Counted from the stretch's first letter, positions 1-6,959 are shown. The stretch: DNA of 9,535 nucleotides from Oleiagrimonas sp036379395 (GCA_036379395.1 DASVGR010000064.1:1-9535); one strand, 5' to 3'. Program-made: numbers and translations. The notes: generated by a model not told the origin, from the sequence alone.

Positions 1-78
1 AACCGGCTGATGCAGGTCAATGCCCGCTCCGGTTGCGCCGCGCATGCTGGCGCCACTTTCACCAAGCGAGGCTTCACC

Positions 79-336
79 ATGGCAACGGCCACCGACGAAA
101 CCACCTACCAGAGCTACCCGTTCGACGCGCGCGCCATCGCGCACCGCTTTCGCCACTCGGCCATTTTCGGCGCACTGAACGCGCTGCAGCCGGGCGAAGC
201 GATGCGTTTCGTCAACGACCACGACCCGCTGCCATTGCTGGCGCAGATCCAGGACCGCTTCGGCGACCGCGTGGAAATCCAGTACCGCGCCAAGGAGCCG
301 GGCGCCATCGTGATCGACTTCATCGTGGTGGCGTGA
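79..336 (+). CDS. DUF2249 domain protein (TusA-like fold), 85 aa
   Basis: A small soluble protein that is almost entirely one DUF2249 domain. Seen: an opening strand near residues 13-19 (YPFDARA), the family-like RHSAIFGALNALQPGE at 25-40, then FVNDHDPLPLL at 44-54 and a final strand IVIDFIVV. The NDHDPxPL signature and the His at 26 are the best evidence. The family is predicted to share the TusA-like fold, and its biochemical role is not established. Members are often found beside genes for nitrogen-oxide or anaerobic respiration, so a redox or sulfur-related role is only inferred. The ATG at 79 was chosen because AGCGAGG lies 7 bases before it and the domain starts soon after. The frame is open to the window edge (ATG at 10), so a longer start cannot be excluded. 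The next gene begins 2 bases after the stop, which suggests co-translation. Confidence 0.82.
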   Translation: MATATDETTYQSYPFDARAIAHRFRHSAIFGALNALQPGEAMRFVNDHDPLPLLAQIQDRFGDRVEIQYRAKEPGAIVIDFIVVA

Positions 337-338
337 CG

Positions 339-947
339 ATGAGCTTCCCCACTTTTTTTGACCAGGCCCCGGCCGTGCGCGTGCATGATGGCCTGTCCGA
401 ACTGCTTGGCGCCACGCCCGACGGCATCGTCGATTACCACTATGTCGACGCCGTGCGTCTGGCTGGCCATTCGTGCCCGACCGTCGCCGGCAGCTATCTG
501 ATGGGTCGCGCCGCGCTGAAAGCACTGTACGGCGACGACCTGCCCGAACGCGGCGAGATCGAAGTGACCATGCCCGACGCCGAGGACGCCGGCGTGACCG
601 GCGTGATGGCGCAAGTCATCACGCTTCTGACTGGTGCCGCGGCCGACAACGGCTTCAAGGGGCTGGGTGGCCGGCACGCGCGCAACAACCTGCTCGACTA
701 CAACGAGCAATCGCAAACGCACGACATCATTTTCCGCCGCCGCGACACCGGCGCCGCCGTCGCGGCACACCTGGATTTGTCGTCCGTACCGGGCGATCCG
801 CGCCAAAGCGTGCTGATCGGCTCCATCCTGCGCGGCCAACCGACCACCGAAGAACGCCAGCTGTTTGCGCAACTGTGGCAAGACCGCGTGCGCCGCCTGC
901 TGGAGCGTGCGGACGACCCGGAAGTCATCTGCGTCACAACCGCGTAA
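339..947 (+). CDS. FmdE-like protein, putative metal-binding, 202 aa
   Basis: Resembles the FmdE family, named for an operon encoding molybdenum formylmethanofuran dehydrogenase, although this organism is unlikely to make methane. Seen: RLAGHSCPTVAGSYLMGRAA at residues 40-59, matching the family GHxCPxxAxGY motif with candidate metal ligands His44 and Cys46. A DLPERGEIEV segment follows at 68-77, then LLTGAAADNGFKG at 96-108, in the place of the family's TGxTxGKGN stretch, and RRRDTGAAVAAHL at 133-145. There is no signal peptide and no second C-terminal zinc domain, so it is probably cytoplasmic and single-domain. The substrate is unknown. The start is the first ATG after the upstream stop, with only a weak GGTGG before it, which fits coupled translation. 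The gene ends 10 bases before lipA. The reading frame is secure; the family assignment rests on motif recognition. Confidence 0.68.
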   Translation: MSFPTFFDQAPAVRVHDGLSELLGATPDGIVDYHYVDAVRLAGHSCPTVAGSYLMGRAALKALYGDDLPERGEIEVTMPDAEDAGVTGVMAQVITLLTGAAADNGFKGLGGRHARNNLLDYNEQSQTHDIIFRRRDTGAAVAAHLDLSSVPGDPRQSVLIGSILRGQPTTEERQLFAQLWQDRVRRLLERADDPEVICVTTA

Positions 948-957
948 AATAAGCCGG

Positions 958-1950
958 ATGAGCACACCGAACCCGACGATCCCCCAGCGCCCGGCCAGTG
1001 GCAGCAAGTTCACGTCACCGCAGGGCACCCGCGCCGTTCGCGACGGCATCAAGACCAACCACAACGCCGAGGTGCCCGACGTCGGCCCCAAGCCGCCGTG
1101 GCTGCGCATCCGCATGCCTTCGGGCGGCAATTACCAGGCCGTGCATGACATCGTCATCCAGCACAAGCTGAACACGGTATGCGCCGAATCCAAATGCCCC
1201 AACATCGCCGAATGTTGGGGCCGTGGCACCGCCACGTTGATGCTGATGGGTTCGGTGTGCACGCGCGCGTGCAAGTTCTGCTCGGTCGACACCGGCAACC
1301 CCAACGGCTGGCTGGACCCGATGGAGCCGCTGCAAGTGGCCGACGCGGTGGCCCTGATGGGCCTCAATTACGTCGTGCTGACCTCCGTGGACCGCGACGA
1401 TCTGGATGACGCCGGCGCCGGCCATTACGCGGCCTGCATCGAAGCCATCCACAAGCGTTCGCCCGACTGCGCCGTCGAGGCGCTGACGCCCGACTTCAAC
1501 GGCCGCGAAGAATGCGTGGCCAAGGTGCTGGACGCCGGTCTGGTCACGTTTGCGCAAAACATCGAAACCGTACGCCGCCTCACCCACGAAGTGCGCGACC
1601 CGCGCGCCGGCTACGAGCAGACGCTCAACGTGCTGGCCTTCGCCAAGAAATACAGCCCCAAGACCATCACCAAGACATCCCTGATGCTGGGCCTGGGCGA
1701 AACCGACGAAGAAATCTACGAAACCATGGACGACCTGCGCGCCCACAACGTCGACGTGGTGACCTTCGGCCAGTACATGCGCCCGACCAAGAACCACCTG
1801 CCGGTCAAGCGCTGGGTCACCCCGGACGAGTTCAACCACTACCGCGAAGTGGGCCTGGCCAAGGGCTTCACCGAAGTCGTCTCCGGCGCTTTGGTGCGTT
1901 CCAGCTACCGCGCCGAGCGCGTGCTCGAAAAGAACAATCTGGGGCTGTAA
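958..1950 (+). CDS. lipA: Lipoyl synthase (radical SAM), 330 aa
   Basis: Inserts two sulfur atoms at C6 and C8 of the octanoyl group held on lipoyl domains (E2 subunits, GcvH), using S-adenosylmethionine and two [4Fe-4S] clusters, in the cytoplasm. Seen: the auxiliary cluster motif CAESKCPNIAEC with Cys75, Cys80 and Cys86. The radical-SAM motif CTRACKFC follows, with Cys101, Cys105 and Cys108. The C-terminal RSSY at 314-317 includes the serine known in this family to ligate the auxiliary cluster. The length is normal for the family and the protein is intact. The frame is open upstream to 865, but the ATG at 958 follows the preceding stop and gives a usual N-terminal tail before the VGPKPPWLR segment. 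There is no clear Shine-Dalgarno. No lipB lies in the window; the usual lipB partner is replaced by the FmdE-like gene. Confidence 0.97.
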   Translation: MSTPNPTIPQRPASGSKFTSPQGTRAVRDGIKTNHNAEVPDVGPKPPWLRIRMPSGGNYQAVHDIVIQHKLNTVCAESKCPNIAECWGRGTATLMLMGSVCTRACKFCSVDTGNPNGWLDPMEPLQVADAVALMGLNYVVLTSVDRDDLDDAGAGHYAACIEAIHKRSPDCAVEALTPDFNGREECVAKVLDAGLVTFAQNIETVRRLTHEVRDPRAGYEQTLNVLAFAKKYSPKTITKTSLMLGLGETDEEIYETMDDLRAHNVDVVTFGQYMRPTKNHLPVKRWVTPDEFNHYREVGLAKGFTEVVSGALVRSSYRAERVLEKNNLGL

Positions 1951-1980
1951 GCTTTTCGCCTCGGCAACCAGGGAGTGGTC

Positions 1981-2220
1981 ATGCATCTGTCTGCAAAACA
2001 GCGTCGCCTGCGTGCCTGGCAGCATTGGCAAATGTGGTGTGCTGCCATACCCGTTCTTTTGGTCTGCATTGAAACCGGGGAATGGGTGGCAGGCCTGATC
2101 TCCCCGTCCAACATCATCTCAGTGCTCGGCGTCGCGACTGGTGCGTTTGTAGGCAGTCGCCTCCTGCGTCCGCTGGAGCGTTACGTCATCAAGCACTACG
2201 TCGTCCCTGCAACGGATTGA
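1981..2220 (+). CDS. Small two-helix membrane protein, unknown, 79 aa
   Basis: Not recognised. A charged N-terminus (KQRRLR, residues 6-11) is followed by a hydrophobic helix at about 18-33. A short loop with Glu31 and Glu35 comes next, then a second Gly/Ala-rich helix at about 44-61 and a basic tail (RPLERYVIKHY). By the positive-inside rule both ends would face the cytoplasm, giving a helical hairpin in the inner membrane. The ATG at 1981 is supported by AGGGAG five bases upstream; an in-frame GTG at 1975 falls inside that Shine-Dalgarno and is unlikely to be the start. The gene lies 30 bases after lipA and 2 bases before the next gene, so the two membrane proteins may act together. Its composition looks less GC-rich than lipA. 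Confidence 0.72.
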   Translation: MHLSAKQRRLRAWQHWQMWCAAIPVLLVCIETGEWVAGLISPSNIISVLGVATGAFVGSRLLRPLERYVIKHYVVPATD

Positions 2221-2222
2221 AC

Positions 2223-2783
2223 ATGACATCGGGTAAAGGAAGCCCTCACCGCATCGCGTTCGCCGCATCAGCCATTCAAGTTGCCATGGGCGCGCTGCTG
2301 GTGGTCCTTGGCTGGTGGGCACTGAACAGGTTTACCCTGTGCATCGGCATCACTTTCATTCTGTTCGGCGCGAGCGCGGTGCTGTTACGCCGCCTGCGGC
2401 CCAGCAGGCAATGGCTGGCCCTTGTTCCGGTCGTCTGCGGCATCGCCCTTCTGGCCGGTGCCGGGCTTTCGCGGCAGATCGACGCACACGTCACGTCCGT
2501 TCAATTGATCAGCCACCCGCTCGCGTACAACCACCGCATGGTCCACACGACGGGAGAAATCGTGGCCGGCAACGGCATATGCGAACTGATCATCCCCGGC
2601 CGTACCCTGTCTCCGGCCATCCGCCGGATCTGGCTGGCCTCCCGGAACGTCCACTGCAACGACCGCACCACGAGGCGTTGGCAGGCCAACATTTCAGGCA
2701 CCTTCACTGCCCGGAACCATACCGGGCAGTCGCTGAAAGGTTTTTTGACGGGTGCTGTCATTACTCCCGTGCAGGCGCCATGA
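2223..2783 (+). CDS. Three-helix membrane protein with exported C-terminal domain, unknown, 186 aa
   Basis: Not recognised by name. Hydrophobic helices are seen at about residues 11-31, 37-56 and 64-82. The basic stretch RRLRPSR (56-62) lies between helices 2 and 3, which puts the N-terminus inside and the roughly 100-residue C-terminal part in the periplasm. That part contains VQLISHPLAYNHRMVHTTGE at 93-112, then WQANISGTFTARNHTG at 153-168 and LTGAVITPV at the end. This layout recalls small periplasmic beta or OB-like domains of the form 'xxLIxxPxxYxGKxVxVxG', but that is inference. Cys120 and Cys145 could form a disulfide. The start ATG lies 2 bases after the previous stop with little Shine-Dalgarno, suggesting coupling. 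The gene converges on trpE with 113 bases between the stops. Confidence 0.72.
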   Translation: MTSGKGSPHRIAFAASAIQVAMGALLVVLGWWALNRFTLCIGITFILFGASAVLLRRLRPSRQWLALVPVVCGIALLAGAGLSRQIDAHVTSVQLISHPLAYNHRMVHTTGEIVAGNGICELIIPGRTLSPAIRRIWLASRNVHCNDRTTRRWQANISGTFTARNHTGQSLKGFLTGAVITPVQAP

Positions 2784-2896
2784 CGCAAGGTTTCCATCAA
2801 AGCTCGATCGCCGGTAATGGCTTTTGATCCGGCCGAAAGCTTTGCCTTCAACCGAAAACGGTCAACCTGCACAAGCTGCCTGGCGCTGCGCCTCGT
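2784..2896. other. Convergent gap between membrane-protein gene and trpE; no clear terminator
   Basis: 113 bases between two converging stops. Only weak inverted repeats are visible: AAAGC with GCTTT around 2799-2824, and ACCG-AAAA-CGGT near 2852-2863. Neither has a strong stem or a T-run, so I do not call an intrinsic terminator. Confidence 0.4.
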
Positions 2897-4375
2897 CTAC
2901 AACCCCGTGGCCGCCTGCGCGACGGCGCGGAACAGGGCGCGGCCCTTGTTCATGGTTTCTTCCCATTCCTTGGCCGGGTCGGAGTCGTACACGATGCCGG
3001 CGCCGGCCTGGACGTATAGACGGCCATCCTGGATGACCGCCGTGCGGATGGCGATGGCCGTGTCGGCCTCGCCCCACCAGCTGATCCAGCCGATGGCGCC
3101 ACCGTAGATGTTGCGCTTGGTCGGCTCCAGCTCCTGGATGATTTCCAGCGCGCGGATCTTCGGCGCACCCGACAGCGTGCCGGCCGGAAATGTCGCCTTG
3201 AGCACGTCCATGTAGCTCACGCCCTCGCGCACCTTGCCGCGCACCTCGGACACGATGTGCATGACGTGCGAATAGCGCTCGACCACGAACGACTCGGGCA
3301 CCGTCACGCTACCCGTCTGACTGACCTTGCCGATGTCATTGCGGCCCAGGTCGATCAGCATGACGTGCTCGGCGCGCTCCTTGGGATCGGCCAAAAGCTC
3401 GGCTTCCAGCGCCGCATCTTCGGCCGCGTTCGCGCCGCGTTTGCGCGTGCCGGCCAACGGGCGTACCAGCACCTGGCCGTGATTGTTGAGCCGCGCCAGA
3501 ATCTCCGGCGACGAACCGACAATCTGCGTACCGCCCAGGTCGACGAAATACATGTACGGCGACGGATTCAACGCGCGCAACGCGCGATAGACGTCCATCG
3601 GCCGCGCATGGAACGGCACCGACAAACGCTGCGAAGGCACCACCTGGAAAATGTCGCCGGCGCGGATGTACTCCTTGGCGCGCTCGACCATGACCTCGAA
3701 TTCTTCGCGCGTGAACGACGACTTGAAATCGCTTTCGTCGATCGGCTCGGGATGCATCACCTCTGGATACGCCGCACCGGCATGGCGCAAACGGTAGGCC
3801 AATTGATCAAGCCGGCGCGCACCGCGCACGTAGGCCTGCGGCTTGGACGGATCGGCATGCACGATGAGGTACAGCTTGCCCTTGAGGCTGTCGAACACGG
3901 CCAATTGTTCAGCCAGCATCAGCAACACGTCCGGCGTGCCCAGTTCGTCGGGCTGATCCCACCTGGCCAGGCGCGGCTCGGTGTAGCCGATGGTTTCGAA
4001 ACCGAAATAACCGACCAGACCGCCAGTGAATGGCGGCAGGCCGGTCATCATCGGCACCTTGTATTGCTGGCGCAGGCGCTCGATTTCGGCCAGCGGATCA
4101 TCCAGTTCGCGGCGCTCGACCACCTCGCCGTAATCCTCGATCTCAAGCACGTTCGCACGCAGCTTGAACACGCGTCGGGCCGGCAGGCCGATGATGGAAT
4201 AGCGTCCCCAGTTCGCGCCGCCCTCGACCGATTCGAACAGAAAACTGTACGGGCCATCGGCCAGCTTCAGGTACACCGACAGCGGCGTATCCAGATCCGA
4301 CAGCACCTCGCGCACCAGCGGGATGCGCGTATGGCCGGCTTGCGCCAGCGCGTCAAATTCGGCTTGGGTAATCAT
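2897..4375 (-). CDS. trpE: Anthranilate synthase component I, 492 aa
   Basis: Converts chorismate to anthranilate, the first committed step of tryptophan synthesis, using ammonia supplied by the glutamine amidotransferase TrpG. Seen: the N-terminal regulatory region with SFLFESVE at 44-51, equivalent to the family LLES segment that helps bind the inhibitor tryptophan. The chorismate-binding core follows: LPPFTGGLVGYFGFE at 113-127, IFQVVPSQR at 242-250, GSSPEIL at 287-293, RPLAGTRKRG at 305-314, IDLGRNDIGKV at 341-351, RYSHVMHIVS at 367-376 and FPAGTLSGAPK at 396-406. It is complete. The ATG at 4375 gives the expected MITxxEFDAL start; the frame stays open to a GTG at 4417. No trpG is fused or present in the window, and the gene downstream is convergent and unrelated, so the partner must lie elsewhere. 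Confidence 0.97.
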   Translation of the reverse strand: MITQAEFDALAQAGHTRIPLVREVLSDLDTPLSVYLKLADGPYSFLFESVEGGANWGRYSIIGLPARRVFKLRANVLEIEDYGEVVERRELDDPLAEIERLRQQYKVPMMTGLPPFTGGLVGYFGFETIGYTEPRLARWDQPDELGTPDVLLMLAEQLAVFDSLKGKLYLIVHADPSKPQAYVRGARRLDQLAYRLRHAGAAYPEVMHPEPIDESDFKSSFTREEFEVMVERAKEYIRAGDIFQVVPSQRLSVPFHARPMDVYRALRALNPSPYMYFVDLGGTQIVGSSPEILARLNNHGQVLVRPLAGTRKRGANAAEDAALEAELLADPKERAEHVMLIDLGRNDIGKVSQTGSVTVPESFVVERYSHVMHIVSEVRGKVREGVSYMDVLKATFPAGTLSGAPKIRALEIIQELEPTKRNIYGGAIGWISWWGEADTAIAIRTAVIQDGRLYVQAGAGIVYDSDPAKEWEETMNKGRALFRAVAQAATGL

Positions 4376-4447
4376 GACTGCGCATGCTTGGACAAAACGC
4401 CACGGTAGCCAGATCACGCACGGACAACAAGCAATTGACCATGACGT

Positions 4448-5251
4448 TCAGTGATCAACCGATGACGATTCGGCAGGCACCGGCTGTACGGGCCCCACTG
4501 TTACCGTGCCCAGCAAGTTGCGGAAGTAATGACCGGCGATTTTTGCCACGGCCTTGGTGTACCCATTAGGCACCAGACACAAAACATCAGACTTGCCAGC
4601 AATATCCCGGCTCCACGGCACAACGCCTCCGCTTTCGAGCACGCAGAACCTGCGTGGGCCATTCCCACCGCCAGTTGCCAGCAACTGCCTGCGCATATGT
4701 TGCCAGGCACGCCCCCCCGCGACCTGATCTCCATAGCGCCTGCGCAATTGCGCATACAACTGTTGGGCGTGCAAACGCTCGACTGGCGTCGCCAAAGCCT
4801 TCATCGAATGCAGAACCCGCTCCGTCTGCTTGTTATCCTGCCGTTCGTCAGCAAGCTTCATCCAAGCCAAACCAAGCGCTACATTGGCAGGCACATGGTG
4901 ACCATTGAAGTAAATCATGCCCAACGTGTATTGCGCATCCTTGCTACCCCAGCCCGCCGCCAGCCGCAGCAGCTGAAGCCCCTCATCGAAGTGGCCTTTC
5001 TTCCATGCATGCAAACCAAGGCAATCATTGACGATTCCCGGGAACAGCGCATACCAGCAATCGTGACACCCCCGACTGCATGCCTGTGCAGCCCTAATTG
5101 AGCGTATCGCAGATTGCAACGCCTGCCCCTCCGAGCCCCTTTGTGAATTGGTTGCTTTGGCACTTTGGGCATGCGCGCCAAAGGCGACAAACGCAACTGC
5201 ACACACCAAACCCGCGGCAATTACCTTGCGAAAAATACCTGCTGTACGCAT
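4448..5251 (-). CDS. Exported Sel1-repeat protein, 267 aa
   Basis: Seen: a basic N-terminus, a hydrophobic core and a likely signal peptidase I site after Ala28 (GAHA-QS), so it should be secreted to the periplasm or beyond. Residues about 81-139 hold Sel1/TPR-like helical repeats, with GHFDEGLQLLRLAAGWGSKD, then AQYTLGMIYFNGHHVPANVA and an ALGLAWMKLA helix. Sel1 repeats usually bind other proteins. Six cysteines remain after cleavage (58, 62, 65, 77, 203, 225), which could form disulfides. The C-terminal half is not recognised and no enzyme motif is seen. The start is well supported by AAGGAGAG at 5256-5263. It sits 58 bases after rpe and 72 before trpE. It is less GC-rich and has less biased codon use than its flanks, which suggests a later arrival. 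Its partner and role are unknown. Confidence 0.82.
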   Translation of the reverse strand: MRTAGIFRKVIAAGLVCAVAFVAFGAHAQSAKATNSQRGSEGQALQSAIRSIRAAQACSRGCHDCWYALFPGIVNDCLGLHAWKKGHFDEGLQLLRLAAGWGSKDAQYTLGMIYFNGHHVPANVALGLAWMKLADERQDNKQTERVLHSMKALATPVERLHAQQLYAQLRRRYGDQVAGGRAWQHMRRQLLATGGGNGPRRFCVLESGGVVPWSRDIAGKSDVLCLVPNGYTKAVAKIAGHYFRNLLGTVTVGPVQPVPAESSSVDH

Positions 5252-5309
5252 ACAACTCTCCTTGAAGTAAGCTCACTCGCAGAACACACGACACGGGCAA
5301 ACAGCCTCA

Positions 5310-5981
5310 TCAATACGCAACTGCCGCGCGCATAGCGGCGATTTCGGCCGCGTAATCAGCGGCCTTGAAGATGGCCGAGCCGGCCACGAAGGTGTCGGCG
5401 CCGGCCGCGGCGATGGCGCCGATGTTGTCCGCCTTGACGCCGCCGTCGACTTCCAGGCGCACGTCACGCCCGCTCGCGTCGATCAGCTGGCGCGCGCGGC
5501 GCAGCTTGTCCAGCGTGGACGGGATGAAGCTTTGCCCGCCGAAGCCGGGATTCACCGACATCAGCAGCACCAGGTCGAGGTTGTCCAGCTCGTAATCGAG
5601 CCAGTCCAGCGGCGTGGCCGGATTGAATACCAGCCCCGGCAGGCAGCCATGCGCGCGGATCAACTGGATGGTGCGATCGACATGCTTGACCGCTTCGGGA
5701 TGAAAGCTGATGCGCGTGGCGCCGGCCTCGGCAAACGCCGGCACAATGGCGTCGACCGGCTCGATCATCAGGTGCACGTCGATCGGTGCGGTGATGCCGT
5801 ACTCGCGCAACGCCTTGAGCACCATCGGACCGATGGTGAGATTGGGCACGTAATGGTTGTCCATGACGTCGAAATGCACCCAGTCGCCGCCTGCGGCGAG
5901 CACGGCGGCGGTGTCTTCGCCCAGACGCGCGAAATTGGCGGACAGGATGGACGGGGCGATGACGGGAGTTTGCCTGGCCAT
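5310..5981 (-). CDS. rpe: Ribulose-phosphate 3-epimerase, 223 aa
   Basis: Interconverts D-ribulose 5-phosphate and D-xylulose 5-phosphate in the pentose phosphate pathway; a cytoplasmic, metal-dependent TIM barrel. Seen: PSILSANFARLGED at 10-23, HFDVMDNHYVPN at 36-47 with metal ligands and catalytic acid at His37 and Asp39, DVHLMIEP at 68-75 with His70, MSVNPGFGGQ at 141-150, LEVDGGV at 176-182 with the second catalytic acid Asp179, and the phosphate-binding VAGSAIF at 199-205. Length is typical and all key residues are present. The ATG at 5981 follows GAGGAA at a spacing of 5. The gene starts 35 bases after the djlA-like stop, so they are probably co-transcribed. Rpe beside trpE is a familiar arrangement in xanthomonads. 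Confidence 0.97.
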   Translation of the reverse strand: MARQTPVIAPSILSANFARLGEDTAAVLAAGGDWVHFDVMDNHYVPNLTIGPMVLKALREYGITAPIDVHLMIEPVDAIVPAFAEAGATRISFHPEAVKHVDRTIQLIRAHGCLPGLVFNPATPLDWLDYELDNLDLVLLMSVNPGFGGQSFIPSTLDKLRRARQLIDASGRDVRLEVDGGVKADNIGAIAAAGADTFVAGSAIFKAADYAAEIAAMRAAVAY

Positions 5982-6016
5982 GGGATTCCTCGAAGTGCGT
6001 GGGGACGAAGGTGAAG

Positions 6017-6814
6017 TTACCAGCCGCGCTCGGCCTTGATGCGCTCGTAGGCGGCATTGATTTCGCCGGCACGCTGCTCGGCGCGCTGGCGCAGTTCTTC
6101 CGGCAGGTCGCCGAGGCGGTCGGGGTGGTTTTCGGAAATGAGCTTGCGATAGGCGCGCTTGACGGCACGCTGGTCGGCATCACGCGCCACGCCCAGCACC
6201 GCATACGGATCGGGCCCGGAAGACGTGCGGCGCGGCGGCGCATAGCCGGCGCCAGCGCCCTGCCAGCCTTGCCGGCCGCCACCGCGCGCCCCGCCCGGCT
6301 GCCATGCGTAGCCCTTCATGGCCATCAGCGCCATCAGCTCCATGTCGCTGATGCGCAAGGAGGCTGCCAGGTGCCGCAGCAGCTGCAACTTCACCTCGGT
6401 CGGACCTTCGGCCAGCACCGTTTCGACCACCACGTCGAGCACCGTGATGGCATGGTCGCGACGGCCGCCTGTCCATTGGCGCAAGGCGGCCATGGCGGTA
6501 TCCACGTCAAAACCGGGCTGCTTGCCGCGGTTGAAACCGGCGATGGCGACGCGGCGCTGCTCGGGTGTGAGGCGCCAGTGCTGCATCAACTTTTCGGCCA
6601 CCGCGATTTCGGATTCGCTGACCCGGCCGTCGGCCTTGGCCACGGCGCCAAGCATGGCGAACAGCGGATCGATGAAACCCTCGGTCGGCGCCGCCCGCCG
6701 ATAGCGGCGCGTGTTGGAGGACACCAGCCAGCCAATCGTGCCGCCCAAGAGCAGGCCCCAGAATTCGCGAAAGATCAGCAAGCCGATCAGCGCGCCGATG
6801 AACGCACCGATCAT
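6017..6814 (-). CDS. djlA: DjlA-type membrane-anchored J-domain co-chaperone, 265 aa
   Basis: A DnaK co-chaperone held in the inner membrane by its N-terminus. Seen: a glycine-rich transmembrane segment at 2-31, with GALIGLLIF and LLLGGTIGWLV. A TerB-like helical domain follows at about 45-165, with the acidic ADGRVSESEI at 61-70. Then comes a Gly/Arg-rich linker at about 172-200, and a C-terminal J domain at 202-265 with DPYAVLGVARDAD, KRAYRKL and the essential HPD motif at 230-232. This order matches DjlA. The ATG at 6814 was chosen because it places the membrane helix at the very N-terminus as in the family, has GGAG about 9 bases upstream, and overlaps the stop of a leader ORF as ATGA. 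A longer frame back to 6964 crosses the likely promoter. Rpe follows 35 bases downstream. Confidence 0.92.
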   Translation of the reverse strand: MIGAFIGALIGLLIFREFWGLLLGGTIGWLVSSNTRRYRRAAPTEGFIDPLFAMLGAVAKADGRVSESEIAVAEKLMQHWRLTPEQRRVAIAGFNRGKQPGFDVDTAMAALRQWTGGRRDHAITVLDVVVETVLAEGPTEVKLQLLRHLAASLRISDMELMALMAMKGYAWQPGGARGGGRQGWQGAGAGYAPPRRTSSGPDPYAVLGVARDADQRAVKRAYRKLISENHPDRLGDLPEELRQRAEQRAGEINAAYERIKAERGW

Positions 6815-6894
6815 ACGCGCGCACTCCGCACCGTCATGCCGAAAAGCCATGTGGCACGGCAGGCCCTGGACGTCCAGACAATCACGCGATTCAT
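6811..6894 (-). CDS. Candidate leader ORF upstream of djlA, 27 codons
   Basis: A short ORF that begins MNRVIVWTSRAC and ends VRSARV, in a different frame from djlA. Its stop TGA overlaps the djlA ATG as ATGA (6811-6814), the classic layout of translational coupling. It has its own Shine-Dalgarno: TAGGGA six bases before the ATG. A probable promoter (-10 at 6922-6927) would start the transcript about 20 bases upstream of the start codon. It contains two Trp codons and several Arg codons but no run of one amino acid, so attenuation is not obvious. No known peptide was recognised, and a chance ORF in GC-rich DNA is possible. Confidence 0.42.
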   Translation of the reverse strand: MNRVIVWTSRACRATWLFGMTVRSARV

Positions 6895-6921
6895 CGCCAA
6901 TCCCTACCGGAAAACGCGCCA

Positions 6922-6930
6922 ATTCTACCA
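6922..6930 (-). promoter_or_regulatory. Probable extended -10 promoter for djlA-rpe
   Basis: On the minus strand, TGG followed directly by TAGAAT matches an extended -10 (TGn-TATAAT, 5 of 6). No good -35 is seen 17 bases upstream, as is common with extended -10 promoters. Transcription would begin near 6915, about 20 bases before the leader ORF and 100 before djlA. Confidence 0.5.
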
Positions 6931-6959
6931 GCGCCGGCCATCGGCCGACGTGCGCGGAG

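Noticed and set aside
1..78. End of an upstream gene
   Set aside because: A TGA at 8-10 could end an earlier gene, but only two codons are visible, so nothing can be claimed.
114..1130. 338-codon minus-strand ORF across the first two genes and the start of lipA
   Set aside because: It spans three recognised genes on the other strand and has no recognisable domain.
1015..2031. 338-codon minus-strand ORF opposite lipA
   Set aside because: Antisense shadow of a complete LipA; low-complexity His/Val/Gly-rich translation.
3257..4408. 383-codon plus-strand ORF opposite trpE
   Set aside because: It is the antisense shadow of an intact TrpE with all family motifs. Its composition, rich in His, Arg and Gln, is typical of an antisense frame in GC-rich DNA.
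5049..5080. CxxxCxxC in the Sel1 protein (Cys58, 62, 65) as a radical-SAM motif
   Set aside because: The protein is exported and has no other radical-SAM feature; disulfides are more likely.
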